Below, in pieces: positions 21,932 to 32,452 of a stretch of 64,000 nt of DNA. The DNA lies in contig NZ_CAESCH010000001.1 of the NCBI RefSeq assembly GCF_903166545.1, forward strand, positions 2,422,001 to 2,486,000. Direction: 5' to 3'. Made by a program: the position numbers and the translations under genes. The notes below the pieces were generated by a model that had not been told where the DNA came from, did no database searches, and saw nothing but the letters and a program-made list of their open reading frames with translations. The stretch is from Metabacillus schmidteae (GTDB lineage Bacteria; Bacillota; Bacilli; Bacillales; Bacillaceae). Position 1 is the stretch's first letter; every line of letters begins with the position of its first letter.

Positions 21932-21980
21932 TAAAAGAAGTATTACATGAAGCTTATTTTTTAAGGGGGAAGCCGTTAAA

Positions 21981-23114
21981 ATGAGTAGTGAATTATTAGA
22001 TGCCTTAACAATTTTAGAAAAGGAAAAAGGCATTAGCAAAGAAATTATTATTGAAGCAATTGAAGCGGCACTGATTTCTGCGTATAAGCGTAATTTTAAT
22101 CAAGCACAAAATGTTCGAGTTGATTTAAATCGTGAAACAGGAACAATGAAGGTGTTTGCTAGAAAAGATGTTGTTGATGAGGTTTATGATCCTCGCTTAG
22201 AGATTTCACTTGGTGAAGCACAAGGCATTAACCCGAACTATGTGGTGAATGATGTCATTGAAATGGAAGTAACTCCAAAAGATTTTGGTCGCATCGCTGC
22301 TCAAACTGCTAAACAAGTGGTAACTCAACGTGTAAGAGAAGCTGAGCGCGGAGTGATTTATGGGGAATTTATCGATCGTGAAGAAGATATCATGACTGGT
22401 ATTGTTCAACGAATTGATAACAAGTTTATTTATGTGAGTTTAGGTAAAATTGAGGCACTTTTACCTGTAAGTGAGCAAATGCCTAATGAAACATATCGAC
22501 CACATGATCGCATCAAAGTATTTATTACTAAGGTTGAAAAAACAACGAAAGGTCCACAGATCTTTGTTTCACGTACTCATCCTGGACTTTTAAAAAGATT
22601 GTTTGAAATTGAAGTACCTGAAATTTACGATGGTACAGTTGAAATTAAATCTGTGTCACGTGAAGCAGGAGATCGATCAAAAATTTCTGTTCATTCTGAC
22701 AATCCGGAAGTAGATCCAGTAGGTTCATGTGTTGGACCAAAAGGTCAACGTGTACAAGCGATTGTAAATGAGCTTAAAGGTGAAAAAATTGATATTGTCA
22801 AATGGTCACAAGATCCAGTAGAGTTTGTTGCCAATGCTCTTAGCCCATCAAAAGTAGTTGAGGTACTAGTTGATGAAGAGGAAAAAGCAACAACTGTTAT
22901 TGTCCCGGACTATCAACTATCACTAGCAATTGGAAAACGAGGACAAAATGCCCGCTTAGCAGCTAAATTGACTGGATGGAAAATTGATATTAAAAGTGAA
23001 TCAGATGCAGAAAAAGCAGGGATTTATCCAGTTCAAGCCAATCATTCAAATGTAGATGTTGATGATGATGAACCACTTTTGACAAGTGTTCAAGAACCTG
23101 AGCTAAGTGAATAA
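21981..23114 (+). CDS. nusA: Transcription termination/antitermination factor NusA
   Basis: NusA binds RNA polymerase and RNA to modulate pausing, termination and antitermination. The 377-residue protein has an N-terminal polymerase-binding domain (1-125), an S1 domain (about 135-200), and two KH domains (about 200-345) with VGPKGQRVQAI and IGKRGQNARLA. It lacks the C-terminal acidic repeats of enterobacterial NusA, as is normal in Bacillus. ATG 21981 follows AAGGGGG. The 118-base gap from rimP carries two hairpins. Confidence 0.97.
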   Translation: MSSELLDALTILEKEKGISKEIIIEAIEAALISAYKRNFNQAQNVRVDLNRETGTMKVFARKDVVDEVYDPRLEISLGEAQGINPNYVVNDVIEMEVTPKDFGRIAAQTAKQVVTQRVREAERGVIYGEFIDREEDIMTGIVQRIDNKFIYVSLGKIEALLPVSEQMPNETYRPHDRIKVFITKVEKTTKGPQIFVSRTHPGLLKRLFEIEVPEIYDGTVEIKSVSREAGDRSKISVHSDNPEVDPVGSCVGPKGQRVQAIVNELKGEKIDIVKWSQDPVEFVANALSPSKVVEVLVDEEEKATTVIVPDYQLSLAIGKRGQNARLAAKLTGWKIDIKSESDAEKAGIYPVQANHSNVDVDDDEPLLTSVQEPELSE

Positions 23115-23127
23115 GAGGTGAAATCAC

Positions 23128-23400
23128 ATGAACAATCGCAAAATTCCTTTGCGTAAATGCGTTGCAACTGGGGAAATGAAAAGTAAGAAAGAGCTGGTCC
23201 GCGTTGTCCGGTCAAAGGAAGGCGATGTATCAGTCGACCTAACAGGTAAAAAAAACGGACGTGGAGCTTATATTACTCTTGATAAAGAAAGTATTTTGCT
23301 TGCAAAAAAGAAAAATATTCTTTCCAATCAATTAAAAGCCAATGTTGATGAATCGATTTATGATGAGTTGATCAGATTGGCTGAGAAGGAGAAGCAATAA
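23128..23400 (+). CDS. rnpM: RNA-binding protein RnpM (YlxR)
   Basis: The 90-residue YlxR-family protein carries the conserved RKCVATGEMKSKKELVRVV and KKNGRGAYI motifs. YlxR is an RNA-binding protein reported to modulate RNase P in B. subtilis. It lies 13 bases after nusA and 4 bases before ylxQ, within the nusA operon. ATG 23128 follows AGAGGTGA. Confidence 0.94.
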   Translation: MNNRKIPLRKCVATGEMKSKKELVRVVRSKEGDVSVDLTGKKNGRGAYITLDKESILLAKKKNILSNQLKANVDESIYDELIRLAEKEKQ

Positions 23401-23404
23401 ATAG

Positions 23405-23710
23405 ATGAAACCGCAGCAACAATGGACGTCCTTATTGGGCTTAGCAAATCGAGCACGAAAAGTTATTTCGGGAGAGGAACTTGTTGTTAAAGAGATCAGA
23501 CAACAAAAAGCTAAGCTTGTTCTTCTTTCACAAGATGCATCCGCTAATACAATGAAAAAGGTAACAGATAAATGTAAGTTTTATCAGGTCCCCTTTAAAA
23601 TGGTTGAAGATCGCTACCTATTAGGGCAAGCAATCGGGAAAGAAGCGAGAGTCGTTGTAGCGATAAATGATGCAGGCTTTGCTGCAAAGTTAAAAACCTT
23701 GCTCGATTAA
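23405..23710 (+). CDS. ylxQ: L7Ae-family RNA-binding protein YlxQ
   Basis: The 101-residue product belongs to the L7Ae/L30e/Gadd45 fold. It shows the [16 protein letters not shown] start and the VLLSQDAS and [14 protein letters not shown] motifs typical of YlxQ. Members bind kink-turn RNAs; the cellular role in Bacillus is not settled. It lies between rnpM and infB with very short gaps. The only start close to the rnpM stop is ATG 23405, which has a poor ribosome site, so coupling to rnpM is likely. Confidence 0.93.
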   Translation: MKPQQQWTSLLGLANRARKVISGEELVVKEIRQQKAKLVLLSQDASANTMKKVTDKCKFYQVPFKMVEDRYLLGQAIGKEARVVVAINDAGFAAKLKTLLD

Positions 23711-23729
23711 TATTCTTGGGGGTGAACGT

Positions 23730-25898
23730 ATGTCGAAAATGAGAGTATATGAATACGCGAAACAAACGAATGTATCCAGCAAAGACATTATTTCTACGTT
23801 AAAAGGATTGAACGTAGAGGTAAATAATCATATGTCAACAATTGAAGATGACGTGATAACAAAGCTTGATCAAAAATATAAAGCAACAAATAATGAAAGC
23901 ACAAAAAATGAATCAACAAAGAAACCGGGGAAACAAGTGGATAATACAAATAATAATACAAATAACACAAATAACACAAATAGTACACAAAAGCCTTCAA
24001 ATAACAAAAAACAAGCTCAGCACAATCAAAATAAAAAACCAAATCAGCCTGGAAACAAGCCTTCTTTCAATAATAAAGGAAAAAAGAATAACAAAAAAAA
24101 TAAAGGTAACCAAAGTTTTCAGCAACCAAAACCTAAGAAAGAACTTCCGGAAAAAATTACATTTTCAGGTAGCTTAACTGTTGGTGAACTTGCTGGCGAG
24201 CTAGGAAAAGAGCCTTCAGAAATCATTAAAAAGCTTCTTCTATTAGGTACAATGGCAACAATTAATCAAGAACTTGATAAAGATTCTATTGAGTTAATTG
24301 CTGGTGAGTATGGTGTTGAAGTAGAAGAAGAAATTGTATTTGAGAAAACAGAATTTGAAAAATATGAAGAAGAAGATCGTGCAGAAGATTTACAAATCCG
24401 TCCAGCAGTTGTAACGATAATGGGACACGTTGACCATGGTAAAACGACTCTTCTTGATTCTATTAGAAACACAAAGGTAACAGAAGGAGAAGCAGGTGGT
24501 ATTACACAACATATTGGTGCATACCAAATTGTTGCAAATGACCAAAAAATCACGTTTTTAGATACACCAGGTCACGCTGCTTTTACTACTATGCGTGCGC
24601 GTGGAGCTCAAGTTACAGATATTACGATTTTAGTTGTGGCAGCTGATGATGGTGTTATGCCTCAAACAATCGAAGCAATAAACCATGCGAAAGCAGCAGA
24701 AGTACCAATCATTGTTGCCGTTAATAAAGTTGATAAGCCAACGGCGAATCCAGATCGTGTTATGCAGGAATTAACAGAACATGGACTAGTACCCGAGGCT
24801 TGGGGTGGAGATACTATCTTTGTACCTGTATCTGCATTAACTGGTGATGGTATCGATGACTTGCTTGAAATGATTTTGTTAGTAACAGAAGTTGAAGAAT
24901 TGAAAGCAAACCCTAATCGCCGTGCTACTGGTACAGTTATAGAGGCGCAATTAGATAAAGGTCGCGGATCTGTTGCAACCCTTCTTGTTCAAAACGGTAC
25001 CTTAAAAGTTGGTGATCCAATCGTTGTAGGAAACACTTTTGGTCGTGTTCGTGCAATGGTGAATGATCTTGGTCGCCGTGTTAAAGAAGCAGCACCTTCT
25101 ACACCTGTTGAAATCACAGGTTTAAATGATGTTCCATTAGCTGGAGATCAGTTCATGGTATTTGAAGATGAGAAATCTGCTCGCCAAGTAGGGGAAGCAA
25201 GAGCTCAGAAGAAACTAGATGAACAACGTAGTGAAGGTTCAAAACTAAGCCTCGATGATTTATTTGAACAAATTAAACAAGGCGATATTAAAGACATCAA
25301 TTTAATTGTTAAAGCAGATGTTCAAGGTTCTGTTGAAGCTTTAGCAGCTGCGCTGCAAAAGATAGATGTTGAAGGTGTCCGAGTGAAAATCATTCACACT
25401 GGTGTAGGTGCAATCACTGAATCTGATATTATTTTAGCGGCAGCATCTAACGCAATTGTTATTGGATTTAATGTAAGACCAGATGCAGGAGCAAAGAAAA
25501 CAGCAGATGTTGAAGAAGTAGATATTCGTCTTCACCGCATCATTTATAAAGTTATAGAAGAAATTGAGTCTGCAATGAAAGGGATGCTTGACCCGGAATT
25601 CGAAGAGAAAATCATTGGTCAAGTGGAAGTTCGTACAACATTTAAAGTATCTAAAATTGGTACAATTGCAGGTTGTTATGTAACAGAAGGGAAAATTACT
25701 AGAGATAGCGGAGTCCGTTTAATCCGTGACGGCATTGTTATTTTTGAAGGGGAAATTGATACACTTAAACGCTTCAAAGATGATGTGAAAGAAGTAGCCC
25801 GTAACTATGAGTGTGGTATCACAATTAAAAATTACAATGATGTCAAGGAAGGCGACGTTATTGAAGCATATGTTATGGAAGAAATTGAACGTAAATGA
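23730..25898 (+). CDS. infB: Translation initiation factor IF-2
   Basis: IF-2 is the GTPase that places initiator tRNA and joins subunits. The 722-residue protein begins with an IF2-N helical domain, then an Asn/Lys-rich linker at about 50-135 coded by short AAATAACAC-like DNA repeats. A second IF2-N domain follows, and the G domain starts at residue 232 (GHVDHGKT) with DTPGH and NKVDK. Domains II, III and IV complete it. ATG 23730 follows TTGGGGGTG. The last four bases overlap ylxP (ATGA). Internal starts giving a shorter IF-2 form are plausible but not obvious. Confidence 0.98.
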   Translation: MSKMRVYEYAKQTNVSSKDIISTLKGLNVEVNNHMSTIEDDVITKLDQKYKATNNESTKNESTKKPGKQVDNTNNNTNNTNNTNSTQKPSNNKKQAQHNQNKKPNQPGNKPSFNNKGKKNNKKNKGNQSFQQPKPKKELPEKITFSGSLTVGELAGELGKEPSEIIKKLLLLGTMATINQELDKDSIELIAGEYGVEVEEEIVFEKTEFEKYEEEDRAEDLQIRPAVVTIMGHVDHGKTTLLDSIRNTKVTEGEAGGITQHIGAYQIVANDQKITFLDTPGHAAFTTMRARGAQVTDITILVVAADDGVMPQTIEAINHAKAAEVPIIVAVNKVDKPTANPDRVMQELTEHGLVPEAWGGDTIFVPVSALTGDGIDDLLEMILLVTEVEELKANPNRRATGTVIEAQLDKGRGSVATLLVQNGTLKVGDPIVVGNTFGRVRAMVNDLGRRVKEAAPSTPVEITGLNDVPLAGDQFMVFEDEKSARQVGEARAQKKLDEQRSEGSKLSLDDLFEQIKQGDIKDINLIVKADVQGSVEALAAALQKIDVEGVRVKIIHTGVGAITESDIILAAASNAIVIGFNVRPDAGAKKTADVEEVDIRLHRIIYKVIEEIESAMKGMLDPEFEEKIIGQVEVRTTFKVSKIGTIAGCYVTEGKITRDSGVRLIRDGIVIFEGEIDTLKRFKDDVKEVARNYECGITIKNYNDVKEGDVIEAYVMEEIERK

Positions 25899-26173
25899 TC
25901 GGATATGTTGATTGTGAATGTTTGATTTATGACTCACAGTCATTAAAAGATAAAAGAGCCGTTTTACAACGAGTTTTAACAAGAGTTAAACAAAAGTACA
26001 ATGTCTCTATTTCAGAAATAGATTTTCAAGATACATGGCAACACACGAAATTTGGGATAGTAGCTATAAGTACATCTAAAGTACAAACAGAAAAAGAATT
26101 ACAGCGTGTGTTACAATTTATTGATTCATTTCCTGAAATAGAGCGTACAGTTACGATGTTTGAATGGTTTTAA
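25895..26173 (+). CDS. ylxP: YlxP (DUF503 family) protein
   Basis: The 92-residue protein has the DUF503 pattern: [20 protein letters not shown] at the N terminus and an [11 protein letters not shown] segment in the middle. Its function is unknown, but it is nearly always found between infB and rbfA. It starts inside the infB stop (ATGA overlap), so translational coupling to infB is expected. Confidence 0.93.
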   Translation: MIGYVDCECLIYDSQSLKDKRAVLQRVLTRVKQKYNVSISEIDFQDTWQHTKFGIVAISTSKVQTEKELQRVLQFIDSFPEIERTVTMFEWF

Positions 26174-26190
26174 GTTAAGAGGTGATTGAC

Positions 26191-26547
26191 ATGAGCTTAA
26201 GAGCAAACCGTGTCGGAGAACAGATGAAAAAGGAATTAGGGGATATTATTGGCCGTAAAATAAAAGACCCGCGTATTGGCTTTGTGACTGTAACAGATGT
26301 AAATGTTTCAGGAGATTTGCAAATCGCAAAAGTCTTCATATCTGTTTTAGGAGATGAAGAACAACGTCAAAATACGTTAAAAGGTCTTGCGAAGGCAAAA
26401 GGCTTTATCCGCTCTGAAATCGGCCAACGCATTCGTCTAAGAAAAACACCTGAAATTCAATTTGAATTCGACGAATCAATCGATTATGGAAATAGAATTG
26501 AAACATTACTTCATGAGTTAAATGTGGAGAATAAAGAGGAGGAATAA
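26191..26547 (+). CDS. rbfA: Ribosome-binding factor A
   Basis: RbfA is a KH-type factor needed for late 30S maturation and cold growth. The 118-residue product shows [16 protein letters not shown] and the [13 protein letters not shown] motif. ATG 26191 follows AGAGGTGATTGAC; an upstream GTG at 26182 would use the ribosome site as coding sequence. A strong terminator follows, closing the nusA operon before truB. Confidence 0.97.
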   Translation: MSLRANRVGEQMKKELGDIIGRKIKDPRIGFVTVTDVNVSGDLQIAKVFISVLGDEEQRQNTLKGLAKAKGFIRSEIGQRIRLRKTPEIQFEFDESIDYGNRIETLLHELNVENKEEE

Positions 26548-26554
26548 CTCCTTG

Positions 26555-26588
26555 AAAAGGGATAGACACCTTCGTCTATCCCTTTTTA
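26555..26588 (+). terminator. Terminator after rbfA
   Basis: AAAAGGGATAGAC (26555-26567) and GTCTATCCCTTTT (26574-26586) form a perfect 13-bp stem followed by T residues. Confidence 0.92.
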
Positions 26589-26656
26589 TTTAGTATTACT
26601 ATGACATTGTGTTTGTTGACAGTGTCCTTATATTTGATTGTCGGAGGTAATATATA

Positions 26657-27577
26657 ATGGAAGGTGTTCTTTTATTAAATAAGCCCGTAGGAATGACATC
26701 TCATGACTGTGTTGCAAAAATGAGAAGGCTAGCAAAGACTAAGAAAGTAGGCCACACAGGAACATTGGATCCTGATGTTACTGGTGTACTTCCGATCTGC
26801 CTTGGAAGAGCAACCAAAATAGTTGAATATTTAACTGCTGCAACAAAAACGTATGAAGCAGAAATAACAATAGGCTATTCTACAACAACTGAGGATGCAT
26901 CGGGAGAAGTAGTTGAAAGGAAAAAAGTAGAAGCTTCAATAACAAAAGAAATGGTTGAAAATGCACTTCAATCAATGATTGGTACAATCGAACAAATTCC
27001 ACCAATGTATTCCGCTGTAAAAGTAAGAGGTAAAAAACTTTATGAATATGCACGTGCTGGAATTGAAGTAGACAGACCTGCCAGACTTATTACAATAAGC
27101 GAACTTATTTTGCTTGGAGATGTAAATCAAAAAGATGATTTAGTAACATTTCGTTTTAGAGTAACATGTTCGAAAGGTACATATGTTAGAACATTAGCTG
27201 TCATGATAGGGGAAAGCCTTGGTTATCCTGCACATATGTCACATCTTATTCGTACAAAATCAGGTAACTTTCATTTAAATGAGTGTTATACATTTGAAGA
27301 AATTGAAGAAGCGGCAGAAAAAAATGAACTGCATAAGTATTTGCTTCCGATAGGAAATGCACTAAATGATTTGCCGAAACTACTAATCCATGATACTCTA
27401 GCAGAGAAAGTGAAAAATGGTGCAGTGTTAGAGCTGCCGTCGCAATTTCAAGGGTTAGAACCTGGTTCTCCAATAGTAATATATAACGAGAACCAACAAT
27501 GTTTAGCTATCTATTCAAAGCATCCTACGAAAAGTCATCTTATGAAGCCAACAAAAGTCTTATATATTGAATCATAA
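26657..27577 (+). CDS. truB: tRNA pseudouridine-55 synthase
   Basis: TruB converts U55 of the tRNA T loop to pseudouridine. The 306-residue protein has the N-terminal GVLLLNKPVGMTSHD motif, the catalytic D38 in VGHTGTLDPD, and a C-terminal PUA-like region. ATG 26657 follows GGAGG. It is paired with ribF, 59 bases downstream, as in most Firmicutes. Confidence 0.97.
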   Translation: MEGVLLLNKPVGMTSHDCVAKMRRLAKTKKVGHTGTLDPDVTGVLPICLGRATKIVEYLTAATKTYEAEITIGYSTTTEDASGEVVERKKVEASITKEMVENALQSMIGTIEQIPPMYSAVKVRGKKLYEYARAGIEVDRPARLITISELILLGDVNQKDDLVTFRFRVTCSKGTYVRTLAVMIGESLGYPAHMSHLIRTKSGNFHLNECYTFEEIEEAAEKNELHKYLLPIGNALNDLPKLLIHDTLAEKVKNGAVLELPSQFQGLEPGSPIVIYNENQQCLAIYSKHPTKSHLMKPTKVLYIES

Positions 27578-27636
27578 GATACTTTTTTAAAAAAGGTAAG
27601 AAATCTGCATTATAAGCGAAAAAGGTGAAGTTGACT

Positions 27637-28584
27637 GTGAAACGAATTAACCTGTCTCACCCACATCATTTAGATCGTTCAGAACAACCTGAGATGGTTT
27701 TGGCCCTAGGTTATTTTGATGGGGTACATAAAGGGCATCAAAAAGTCATACTAAAGGCAAAGGAAATTGCTGAGGATTCAGGATTGAAAAGTGCTGTTAT
27801 GACATTTCATCCACATCCGCTCGTTGTTCTTAGAAAGCAGGAAGACATAGAATATATAACACCCCTAAATGAAAAGATTAGATTAATTGAACAAATGGGT
27901 ATCGATTTTTTATTTGTAGTAGAATTCACAAAGGAATTTGCTTCCTTATTACCTCAACAATTTGTTGATGAATTTATTATTAATCTTAATGCTAAACATG
28001 TTGTTGCAGGATTTGATTTTACTTATGGCCACTTAGGTAAAGGGTCTATGGAGACTATGCCATTTCATTCAAGAGAGCAGTTTTTACATACAACTGTTGA
28101 AAAATTAACTGATCATGATCGAAAAGTAAGTTCATCACTTATACGAGAAGTAATACATCGTGGTGATGTGACATACGCTGAAATCCTGCTCGGCAGACCG
28201 CATTCTGTTAACGGGACAGTTATACATGGTGATAAACGAGGCAGAACTATAGGGTTTCCAACTGCAAACATAGAGGTGGAAGAAAACTATTTATTACCTC
28301 CAACCGGCGTTTATGCAGTTTCAATTCTCGTAGAGGGTAAAAGTTATGAAGGTGTGTGTAATATAGGATATAAACCTACTTTTAAAGATGAACAAGCGAT
28401 AAAACCAAGTATAGAAGTTCATATTTTTGACTTTCAGAACGAAATTTATGGTAAAAATGTATCAGTTTACTGGTATAAACGTATAAGAAGTGAACAAAAG
28501 TTCCATAATGTAGATGAACTCATTGCACAGATATCAAAGGATAAAGAACAGTCTCAAGAATTCTTTCAGAAAAAGATGGTTTAG
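27637..28584 (+). CDS. ribF: Bifunctional riboflavin kinase / FAD synthetase
   Basis: RibF (RibC in B. subtilis) makes FMN and then FAD. The adenylyltransferase half (about 1-180) has ALGYFDGVHKGHQ and SSSLIREVIHRGDV. The kinase half (about 185-310) has GRTIGFPTANI and GVYAV. I chose GTG 27637 behind AAAGGTGA because the family's short N terminus (ITHPHHL-like) begins there; TTG 27631 is also possible. No FMN riboswitch is seen upstream. Confidence 0.96.
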   Translation: MKRINLSHPHHLDRSEQPEMVLALGYFDGVHKGHQKVILKAKEIAEDSGLKSAVMTFHPHPLVVLRKQEDIEYITPLNEKIRLIEQMGIDFLFVVEFTKEFASLLPQQFVDEFIINLNAKHVVAGFDFTYGHLGKGSMETMPFHSREQFLHTTVEKLTDHDRKVSSSLIREVIHRGDVTYAEILLGRPHSVNGTVIHGDKRGRTIGFPTANIEVEENYLLPPTGVYAVSILVEGKSYEGVCNIGYKPTFKDEQAIKPSIEVHIFDFQNEIYGKNVSVYWYKRIRSEQKFHNVDELIAQISKDKEQSQEFFQKKMV

Positions 28585-28632
28585 TCCTTGCAATATCTTC
28601 TGAAAAATAGTATTCTAATTGATGTAGTTTAA

Positions 28633-28977
<345 letters not shown>

Positions 28978-28984
28978 TTACTTT

Positions 28985-29010
28985 AAAAGCGGGAGTTCTC
29001 CCGCTTTTTT
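28985..29010 (+). terminator. Terminator after rpsO
   Basis: AAAAGCGGGA (28985-28994) and TCCCGCTTTT (28999-29008) form a 10-bp stem with a GTTC loop and a T-run. Confidence 0.93.
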
Positions 29011-29189
29011 AGTGTATTTAAAATTGGAAATGCAATAATTGATTCTAATTCTTTTAGGATTAATAAAATGGTCAGCTTTTAAAAGTTGTCTAAAATCTAT
29101 TTACATATAAAAACTATGCTGATATGTTGAAATTAAATGGTTCATACTATTACATAATGCAATTAAAAAAGTGAAGGAGTTTTACATAT

Positions 29190-31310
29190 ATGGGACAAGA
29201 TAAACAAACGTTTTCCATAGAGTGGGCCGGTCGAAACTTAACTGTTGAAATTGGTCAGCTTGCAAAACAAGCAAACGGATCTGTACTGATTCGTTATGGT
29301 GATACAGCGGTACTAAGTACTGCTACTGCATCAAAAGATCCAAAACCACTAGATTTTTTTCCACTTACTGTTAACTATGAGGAGCGTTTATACGCAGTTG
29401 GGAAAATTCCAGGCGGGTTTATTAAAAGGGAAGGCCGTCCTAGTGAAAAGGCTATTTTAGCAAGTCGTTTAATTGACCGTCCAATAAGACCTTTGTTTGC
29501 TGACGGCTTTAGAAATGAAGTACAAGTTATTAGTATTGTTATGAGTGTTGATCAGGATTGTTCGTCAGAAATGGCTGCAATGTTTGGGTCATCTTTGGCA
29601 TTATGTGTGTCTGATATTCCTTTTGAGGGACCTATCGCTGGGGTTACAGTTGGAAGAATTAATAATGAATTTATTATTAATCCAAATGTAGACCAGGCTG
29701 AACAAAGTGATATACATCTTGTAGTGGCTGGAACAAAAGATGCTATCAACATGGTTGAAGCTGGTGCAGATGAAGTTCCTGAAGAAACAATGTTAGAGGC
29801 GATTATGTTTGGTCACGATGAGATCAAACGTCTTATTGCTTTCCAAGAAGAAGTAGCGGCAGCTGTCGGTAAGGAGAAAATGGAAATACAACTTTTTGAT
29901 CTTGATGCTGATTTAGAGAAAAGTATTCGTGAACTTGCTGAGAAAGAGCTTCTACAAGCAATTCAAGTTCAGGAAAAACATGCTCGTGAGGATGCAATCA
30001 ATGCGGTGAAAAATAGTGTTTTAGAAAAGTATGAATCCCAAGAGGCTGACGAAGCTACAATTAAAATGGTTAAGCAAATTTTATCTAAGCTTGTGAAAGC
30101 AGAAGTTCGTCGATTAATTACTGAGGATAAGGTAAGACCTGATGGGCGTGGAGTAGATGAAATTAGACCACTTTCTTCAGAAGTCGGTTTATTGTCAAGA
30201 ACACATGGTTCCGGCCTGTTTACACGTGGACAAACTCAAGCATTAAGTATTTGTACACTTGGAGCTCTGGGGGATGTGCAAATTTTAGATGGACTAGGGA
30301 TTGAAGAATCAAAACGATTTATGCACCATTATAATTTCCCACAATTCAGCGTTGGTGAAACTGGACCAATGAGAGGTCCTGGACGTCGTGAGATTGGTCA
30401 TGGGGCATTAGGAGAGCGTGCTTTAGAGCCGATCATTCCTTCAGAAAAAGACTTCCCATATACAATTCGCTTAGTTTCAGAAGTACTTGAATCAAACGGT
30501 TCAACTTCTCAAGCGAGTATTTGTGCTAGTACTCTTGCGATGATGGATGCAGGTGTTCCGATTAAAGCTCCAGTAGCAGGTATTGCAATGGGTCTTGTTA
30601 AGTCAGGTGAACATTATACTGTTTTAACAGATATTCAAGGTATGGAAGATGCATTAGGAGATATGGACTTTAAAGTAGCTGGAACTGAGAAAGGTGTAAC
30701 AGCTCTGCAAATGGATATCAAGATTGATGGATTATCCCGTGAGATTCTAGAAGAAGCGTTACAACAAGCGAAAAAGGGTCGTATGGAGATTCTAAAGTCA
30801 ATGATGGCAACGATCTCTACTCCAAAAGGCGAGTTATCACAATATGCTCCTAAGATCTTAACGATGGCGATTAACCCGGACAAAATTCGAGATGTTATCG
30901 GACCAAGCGGGAAACAAATTAACAAAATTATTGAAGAGACTGGTGTTAAGATTGACATTGAACAAGATGGTACAGTATTCATTTCTTCAGTAAATGAAGA
31001 AATGAATCAAAAAGCGAAGAAAATCATTGAAGACATTGTTCGTGAAGTAGTAGTGGGACAAATGTATTTAGGAAAAGTAAAGCGAATTGAAAAATTCGGA
31101 GCATTCGTTGAAATCTTCAGTGGAAAAGATGGATTAGTTCATATTTCTGAACTGGCGGAAGAGCGCGTCGGTAAAGTTGAAGATGTTGTATCTATTGGTG
31201 ATGAAATATTGGTAAAGGTTACTGAAATTGATAAGCAAGGTCGAGTAAACTTATCAAGAAAAGCAGTATTAAAGGAACAAAAAGAAAATCAACCAGAGCA
31301 ACAAGGTTGA
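29190..31310 (+). CDS. pnp: Polynucleotide phosphorylase
   Basis: PNPase is the main 3'-to-5' phosphorolytic exonuclease. The 706-residue protein has two RNase PH domains (about 1-215 and 310-545) separated by an all-helical domain, with the catalytic second core around [22 protein letters not shown] domain ([10 protein letters not shown], near 575) and an S1 domain ([13 protein letters not shown], near 635) follow. ATG 29190 follows GAAGGAG. The 180-base leader after the rpsO terminator is AT-rich with no clear structure. Confidence 0.98.
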   Translation: MGQDKQTFSIEWAGRNLTVEIGQLAKQANGSVLIRYGDTAVLSTATASKDPKPLDFFPLTVNYEERLYAVGKIPGGFIKREGRPSEKAILASRLIDRPIRPLFADGFRNEVQVISIVMSVDQDCSSEMAAMFGSSLALCVSDIPFEGPIAGVTVGRINNEFIINPNVDQAEQSDIHLVVAGTKDAINMVEAGADEVPEETMLEAIMFGHDEIKRLIAFQEEVAAAVGKEKMEIQLFDLDADLEKSIRELAEKELLQAIQVQEKHAREDAINAVKNSVLEKYESQEADEATIKMVKQILSKLVKAEVRRLITEDKVRPDGRGVDEIRPLSSEVGLLSRTHGSGLFTRGQTQALSICTLGALGDVQILDGLGIEESKRFMHHYNFPQFSVGETGPMRGPGRREIGHGALGERALEPIIPSEKDFPYTIRLVSEVLESNGSTSQASICASTLAMMDAGVPIKAPVAGIAMGLVKSGEHYTVLTDIQGMEDALGDMDFKVAGTEKGVTALQMDIKIDGLSREILEEALQQAKKGRMEILKSMMATISTPKGELSQYAPKILTMAINPDKIRDVIGPSGKQINKIIEETGVKIDIEQDGTVFISSVNEEMNQKAKKIIEDIVREVVVGQMYLGKVKRIEKFGAFVEIFSGKDGLVHISELAEERVGKVEDVVSIGDEILVKVTEIDKQGRVNLSRKAVLKEQKENQPEQQG

Positions 31311-31319
31311 TGTAATGAT

Positions 31320-31349
31320 TGAGGCCATGGGTAACCAGGCTTCTTTTTC
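31320..31349 (+). terminator. Weak terminator after pnp
   Basis: GAGGCCATGG and CCAGGCTTC can fold with small bulges around a GTAA loop, followed by TTTTTC. Confidence 0.55.
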
Positions 31350-31405
31350 GATTAAATGCTTCAGAAGTCAATTATAGAACAAGCGCCATTTTTGTTCTAC
31401 CTTGT

Positions 31406-31437
31406 CCCCTTTTTACATATTTTTTAGTAAAAAGGGG
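31406..31437 (+). promoter_or_regulatory. Hairpin covering the ylxY ribosome site
   Basis: CCCCTTTTTAC (31406-31416) pairs perfectly with GTAAAAAGGGG (31427-31437). The right arm contains nearly all of the GGGGG ribosome site that serves ATG 31446, so transcripts running in from upstream should be poorly translated. Confidence 0.65.
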
Positions 31438-31445
31438 GATACATA

Positions 31446-32429
31446 ATGCAAAGGAAAATCATTCAAATTGCTGGTTTTATTTTCATCATAACGATCGCCA
31501 TTGGTTTTATAAAAAATCCTTTTACCTCATCTTATCTTGATCAAATAAAAAAAGCTGATATAACGGTTGTAAAACACCGGGATAAGCTGTATGAAGAAAT
31601 TGCAACTAAAGCAGATGAATATAAAATACCAGCTCAAAATGCAGAAATACATAAAGTGTGGAAAGCGACCCCTGGTTATAATGGGATAGAAGTAGATATT
31701 GATGAGTCGTATAAAAAAATGAAAGCTAAGGGCTCTTTTGATGAAAATCTCCTTGTTTATCGGCAAGTCAAACCTTCTGTTCACCTAGAAGATCTAAATG
31801 CAGAGCCAATTTATAGAGGTCATCCTGATAAGCCGATGGTATCTTTTATTATTAATGTAGCTTGGGGGAATGAATACATTCCTGACATGCTTGAAACATT
31901 AAATAAATACCATGTAAAAGCTACCTTTTTCCTAGAAGGAAGATGGGTAAAAGAAAACCCTGATATGGCTATGATGATTGTTGATGCAGGACATGAAATA
32001 GGTAATCATTCCTATACACACCCAGATATGAGTCAGCTCTCTGCAGGTAAGATAAGAGAGCAATTATCGAAAACGAATGAAGTGATAAAATCGGTAACAG
32101 ATGTTACTCCAACTTGGTTTGCACCTCCAAGCGGCAGTTTTAAGAGTGAAGTCGTAAAGATTGCGGATGAGATGAAAATGAAAACAGTGATGTGGAGTGT
32201 GGATACGATTGATTGGCAACGTCCAGAACCACATGTGTTGGTTTCTCGAGTAATGGGTAAAGTCCATAATGGAGCACTTATTTTAATGCATCCAACTTCT
32301 TCAACATCTAAAAGCTTAGAAACCTTAATTTTATCAATAAAGCAAAAAGGGTATTCGTTTGGTTCAGTATCAATGCTTGTTGACGAAGAACGATTATTTA
32401 GAGATGATCCCAAAACTAAAAAAGAGTAA
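31446..32429 (+). CDS. ylxY: Polysaccharide deacetylase-family protein YlxY
   Basis: The 327-residue protein has an N-terminal membrane anchor (about 5-24) and a NodB-like domain at about 130-320. The zinc histidine motif HSYTHP, the FAPPSGSF loop and LMHP are visible. The usual first motif TFDDG is replaced by NVAWGN, so the metal- and base-providing aspartates are missing. Activity is doubtful or altered. B. subtilis YlxY, at the same place, is a sporulation-associated homologue of unknown role. It sits between pnp and mlpA. Confidence 0.9.
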   Translation: MQRKIIQIAGFIFIITIAIGFIKNPFTSSYLDQIKKADITVVKHRDKLYEEIATKADEYKIPAQNAEIHKVWKATPGYNGIEVDIDESYKKMKAKGSFDENLLVYRQVKPSVHLEDLNAEPIYRGHPDKPMVSFIINVAWGNEYIPDMLETLNKYHVKATFFLEGRWVKENPDMAMMIVDAGHEIGNHSYTHPDMSQLSAGKIREQLSKTNEVIKSVTDVTPTWFAPPSGSFKSEVVKIADEMKMKTVMWSVDTIDWQRPEPHVLVSRVMGKVHNGALILMHPTSSTSKSLETLILSIKQKGYSFGSVSMLVDEERLFRDDPKTKKE

Positions 32430-32452
32430 ACAACAAAGAAGGAGGAACACTT

